Assembly: GCA_018679695.1 (NCBI GenBank)
Contig: JAHHKH010000085.1
Location: 1 to 6,859, forward strand
Reading direction: 5' to 3'
Length of the DNA stretch: 6,859 nt
Origin: Maribacter sp.
GTDB taxonomy: Bacteria; Bacteroidota; Bacteroidia; Flavobacteriales; Flavobacteriaceae
In this document: piece after piece, positions 3,922 to 6,859 of the stretch
How positions within the stretch are numbered: position 1 is the stretch's first letter
Layout of the letters: each line of letters starts with the position of its first letter
Notes under the pieces: generated by a model
Told to the model about the DNA's origin: nothing
The model's database searches: none
What the model saw: only the letters and a program-made list of their open reading frames with translations
Position numbers and translations under genes: made by a program

Positions 3922-6859
3922 ATGCGCTATCTCACTATTTTATTGGTATTCATAAATGCCAGTCTTTACGCACAACAACAAAAGATAGATAGCCTGCTAA
4001 CCTTAATGGACATATCAAATGACTCTACCAAAGTGGGAGTTTTACTTGCCTTATCTGAACAACACAATTATCACGATTTTGAAAAGGCCAGCTTATATGC
4101 GCATCAAGCAATGAATCTGGCCGCAACATTGGGTCGTAAAGAAGATGAAATACTAAGTTTATATAAGCTTGGAACACTTTCATTTCATAAAAAAGTTGAT
4201 ACCAGTTCCATACAATACCTGGATAAAGGAATTAAGAAGGCCAAAGCTAACAATGATAATTTTCTGATCGCAGAAGGATATTATCATCTAAGTAAATTTC
4301 ATGAATTAGAAGGTAATTTTCCCAAGGCACTGGATTTTATCAACCGTGCTCTGAAAATTTACAAAGCCCTAAATAAACAGAGGGAGGAAGCTTCGTGCTA
4401 TTCTTCAATAGGCCACATTTATAACAATCTATCAAATTACGAAAAGGCGCTGGAGTTGTATTTTAAGGCGCTTCGGATTTACGAAACCCTTAATAACAAA
4501 AATGGCCAGGCGATTGTATTTACCAATATTGGGAATATTTACCTTCAAACTTCAAATTTTGATGATGCCAGTGATTATTTTTTAAAAGCAATGGCCATCG
4601 ATAAGGAGAGTAATGATAGAGAAGGAATTTTGGTCAGCTTCTTGAACCTAGGTGTAGCCCAGCAGAAAATGGCAAATTATAACACGGCCATTACCTATTT
4701 TGAAGAGGCCCTTATTATTGCAAGGGAACTTAATTTGAGGTTTGATGAAGCTATTTTGATGGGCAATATGGGAGCAACTTTTAGAAGTCAGAAAAAGTAT
4801 GAGGAATCACTATCCTATCTGCTAGATGCATTGGGGATTAAGAAAGAACTCAAAAAATGGCGAAGTGTGGCACATACCTATAATGACATTAGTGAAACCT
4901 ATCTGGAAATGGGTAATCTATTGGAAGCAAAAAGATACGCTTCAGAAGCAATTGCAGTTCCAGAGGGAGCCGATCTCAATCAACTGCGGGAAGCGTATAA
5001 TCTATTAGCAAAATCAAGTTATCGTTTGGGTAATTTGGATGCTTATACCTATCAGCAGAAAGGTAATAGTATAAAGGATAGTATTTTTTCCATTGAAGCA
5101 AATGCTAAAATGGATGAGCTCGAAATAGCATATCAAACCAGTAAAAAAGAAGATCAAATCATTAATCTTACAGCACAGAACAAGGCAGCAGAATTTAAAC
5201 GCAGATCGTATTTGGCAGGGAGTGTAATGGTTTCAATGGTATTGTTATTACTATTTAATCAACAAAGGCTCAAAACACGAAAAAATAGAGAACTTTTGAA
5301 AAAGGAAAAGGAAGTGGAAAGGATGAAGTCGCAATTCTTTGCCAATATTTCACATGAATTCCGAACTCCGCTTACTTTAATATTGGGCCCAATAGAAAGT
5401 ATGCAATCCTTGGTAATGGACCCAAAGATGAGTTATAACCTTGATGTGATGAAAAAGAATGCCGGCAAGCTGTTGTTTCTCATCAATCAACTGTTGGACC
5501 TTTCAAAACTGGAGGCCGGTAAGCTTAAGTTAGAAGTAGTTAAAAATGATGTAGTACCAATCATCAGGGGAGTTACTATGGCCTTTCATTCTATGGCTGA
5601 AATTAAAGAAATAGAGTTGCATTTAACAACAGACACAGATTATTTGGAGGCTTATTTCGATAAAGAGAAACTAGAAACTATAATGGTCAACCTTTTGTCC
5701 AATGCCTTCAAATTTACACCGCCAAAGGGAAAGATCGGGGTGCAATTTAGTGGAAATGAAATGAACAAATTTGGCAAGTGTTACACCATTGGCATTAGTG
5801 ACACAGGTCGTGGAATTCCATTAGTAGACCTTCCCCATATTTTCAATCGATTTTATCGCAGCAGTCAGGTACGCGAGAAATTAAATGAAGGTACTGGTAT
5901 TGGTTTAGCGCTGACTAAAGAATTGGTAGAACTGCACCGTGGTACAATAACAGTAGAGAGTAAGGTAGACAGGGGTACTAAAATTGTGGTTCAGTTACCG
6001 GTAGATAGAATTCAATTCCAAGCGGATGAGATAACTGCTAAAGTTCGGAAAGGGGACTACAGAGAAGATGTCTTAATAAACAACTTGAACAGTACAGAAC
6101 TTCAAAATTCCACAATTGATACGGATCAGGCAAAACCCATGCTCCTTTTGGTAGAAGATAATGAAGATGTAATGCGTTATATAAAAGATGTTTTTCAGGA
6201 CGACTATACTGTTTTAGAAGCCATTGATGGCGAAGAAGGTATAGATATGGCGTTAGAGCAGGTCCCCGATATGATCATAAGTGATGTTATGATGCCAAAG
6301 AAAGATGGGTATGAGGTCTGCAATACATTGAAAAAGGATGAAAGAACCAGCCATATACCAATAATTTTACTCACAGCAAAAGCGAGTTTGCAAAACAAAA
6401 TAGAGGGTTTAGAAACCCAGGCAGATGATTATGTGATTAAACCGTTTGTTCCTCAAGAATTGAAGCTCAGAGTAAAGAATCTGATAGCATCGAGAAAAAA
6501 GCTACAGGAAAAGTATAAACATGAAATGATCCTTAAACCCAGTGAAATTACCGTGAATTCGGTAGATCAATCATTCCTTGAAAATATTATGAACGTCGTG
6601 GAGGACAATATAGGGAATGAAGAATTTAGTGTGGAACAATTAGGACAGATCATTGGGATGAGTCGATCTCAATTACATCGAAAACTCAAGGCCCTACTGG
6701 ATCAGGCTCCAAATCAATTCATCAGGTCCTTTCGCCTACGACGCGCCCATGATCTGCTTAGTCAAAATGCGGCATCTACATCTGAAATTGCATATCAGGT
6801 AGGCTTTGGTAGCCCTTCCTATTTTACGAAATGCTTTCGCGAGCAATATGGGTATACCC
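3922..6859 (+). CDS. TPR-sensing hybrid histidine kinase / receiver / AraC regulator, C-terminus beyond right edge
   Basis: One-protein two-component system that would sense an envelope signal, autophosphorylate, pass phosphate to its own receiver and control transcription. 979 codons are seen. Order: signal peptide (1-17, probable cleavage SLYA/QQQ); TPR units at 37-395; coiled-coil-like charged segment (about 395-428); one membrane segment (430-445) followed by a basic linker helix; HisKA with FFANISHEFRTPL and phospho-acceptor His478; HATPase_c with N box NLLSNAFKF (590-598), DTGRGIP (627-633), F box near IFNRF and GTGIGLAL (657-664); receiver with E745/D746, phospho-acceptor Asp788 in SDVMMP, Thr818 and Lys840 in IKPF; AraC-type DNA-binding domain with two helix-turn-helix units (about 902-930 and 954-979). 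All catalytic residues are present. The chain stops in EQYGYT, usually close to the end of such domains. Unlike many Bacteroidota hybrids that regulate polysaccharide use, the sensor is TPR rather than a beta-propeller. The ATG is the first after an in-frame TAA at 3898; no Shine-Dalgarno is seen. Ligand and target genes are unknown. Confidence 0.95.
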   Translation, partial: MRYLTILLVFINASLYAQQQKIDSLLTLMDISNDSTKVGVLLALSEQHNYHDFEKASLYAHQAMNLAATLGRKEDEILSLYKLGTLSFHKKVDTSSIQYLDKGIKKAKANNDNFLIAEGYYHLSKFHELEGNFPKALDFINRALKIYKALNKQREEASCYSSIGHIYNNLSNYEKALELYFKALRIYETLNNKNGQAIVFTNIGNIYLQTSNFDDASDYFLKAMAIDKESNDREGILVSFLNLGVAQQKMANYNTAITYFEEALIIARELNLRFDEAILMGNMGATFRSQKKYEESLSYLLDALGIKKELKKWRSVAHTYNDISETYLEMGNLLEAKRYASEAIAVPEGADLNQLREAYNLLAKSSYRLGNLDAYTYQQKGNSIKDSIFSIEANAKMDELEIAYQTSKKEDQIINLTAQNKAAEFKRRSYLAGSVMVSMVLLLLFNQQRLKTRKNRELLKKEKEVERMKSQFFANISHEFRTPLTLILGPIESMQSLVMDPKMSYNLDVMKKNAGKLLFLINQLLDLSKLEAGKLKLEVVKNDVVPIIRGVTMAFHSMAEIKEIELHLTTDTDYLEAYFDKEKLETIMVNLLSNAFKFTPPKGKIGVQFSGNEMNKFGKCYTIGISDTGRGIPLVDLPHIFNRFYRSSQVREKLNEGTGIGLALTKELVELHRGTITVESKVDRGTKIVVQLPVDRIQFQADEITAKVRKGDYREDVLINNLNSTELQNSTIDTDQAKPMLLLVEDNEDVMRYIKDVFQDDYTVLEAIDGEEGIDMALEQVPDMIISDVMMPKKDGYEVCNTLKKDERTSHIPIILLTAKASLQNKIEGLETQADDYVIKPFVPQELKLRVKNLIASRKKLQEKYKHEMILKPSEITVNSVDQSFLENIMNVVEDNIGNEEFSVEQLGQIIGMSRSQLHRKLKALLDQAPNQFIRSFRLRRAHDLLSQNAASTSEIAYQVGFGSPSYFTKCFREQYGYT
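4030..4989 (+). repeat. Eight in-register 120-bp units encoding 40-residue TPRs
   Basis: Within the kinase gene, protein units begin at residues 37, 77, 117, 157, 197, 237, 277 and 317, exactly 40 residues apart with no insertion or deletion. The TPR small residues fall in the same place in each unit: position 20 is Ala or Ser (56, 96, 136, 176, 216, 256, 296, 336) and position 27 is Ala or Gly (63, 103, 143, 183, 223, 263, 303, 343); position 8 is often Gly. A ninth, degenerate unit follows from about residue 356, displaced by one residue. The best-conserved units are those at 157 and 197 (for example NYEKALELYFKAL). The 40-residue period, longer than the standard 34, is typical of kinesin-light-chain-like TPRs. 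The DNA copies have diverged, so this is a protein-level repeat. Placed after a signal peptide and before the membrane segment, it should be periplasmic. Confidence 0.85.

Noticed and set aside
4826..5008. Plus-strand open frame of 60 codons
   Set aside because: It overlaps the TPR part of the kinase in another frame; the kinase frame keeps the TPR pattern throughout.
6204..6398. Minus-strand open frame of 64 codons
   Set aside because: It is opposite the receiver domain, including the Asp788 motif; no independent coding signal.

Overview
The window looks like a chromosomal segment from a Bacteroidota bacterium, most likely of flavobacterial type. It is AT-rich, neither start codon has a Shine-Dalgarno sequence, and it carries a one-protein 'hybrid two-component system' (histidine kinase, receiver and AraC regulator in one chain), an architecture typical of Bacteroidota. 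The genus cannot be told from the sequence alone.

Layout: two large genes diverge from a 457-bp intergenic region, and both run off the window. On the minus strand, from 3464 to the left edge, is the large subunit of glutamate synthase (gltB). It is open for 1154 codons with no frameshift and lacks only its C-terminal GXGXG-type domain. On the plus strand, from 3922 to the right edge, is a hybrid sensor kinase of at least 979 residues. It has a signal peptide, a periplasmic TPR array with a strict 40-residue period, one membrane segment, HisKA and HATPase domains, a receiver domain and an AraC-type DNA-binding domain, and is probably only a few to a few tens of residues short of its end.

Intergenic region (3465-3921): it holds three successive imperfect inverted repeats on the gltB side, a 16-bp direct repeat with a 22-bp period, and a broken C-terminal piece of an acyl-CoA dehydrogenase gene on the minus strand (about 26 clearly homologous codons, ending at a proper stop). 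The remnant suggests that a complete acyl-CoA dehydrogenase gene once stood upstream of gltB in the same orientation and was cut by a rearrangement that brought the kinase gene next to it.

Function: GltB makes glutamate from 2-oxoglutarate and glutamine-derived ammonia as the main step of nitrogen assimilation. The kinase would sense an unknown periplasmic or envelope signal and control transcription of unknown targets. Nothing in the sequence shows that the two genes work together. No RNA gene, CRISPR array or intact mobile element was seen. The strongest candidates for something unusual are the dehydrogenase remnant with its junction, the structured gltB leader, and the very regular TPR sensor of the kinase.
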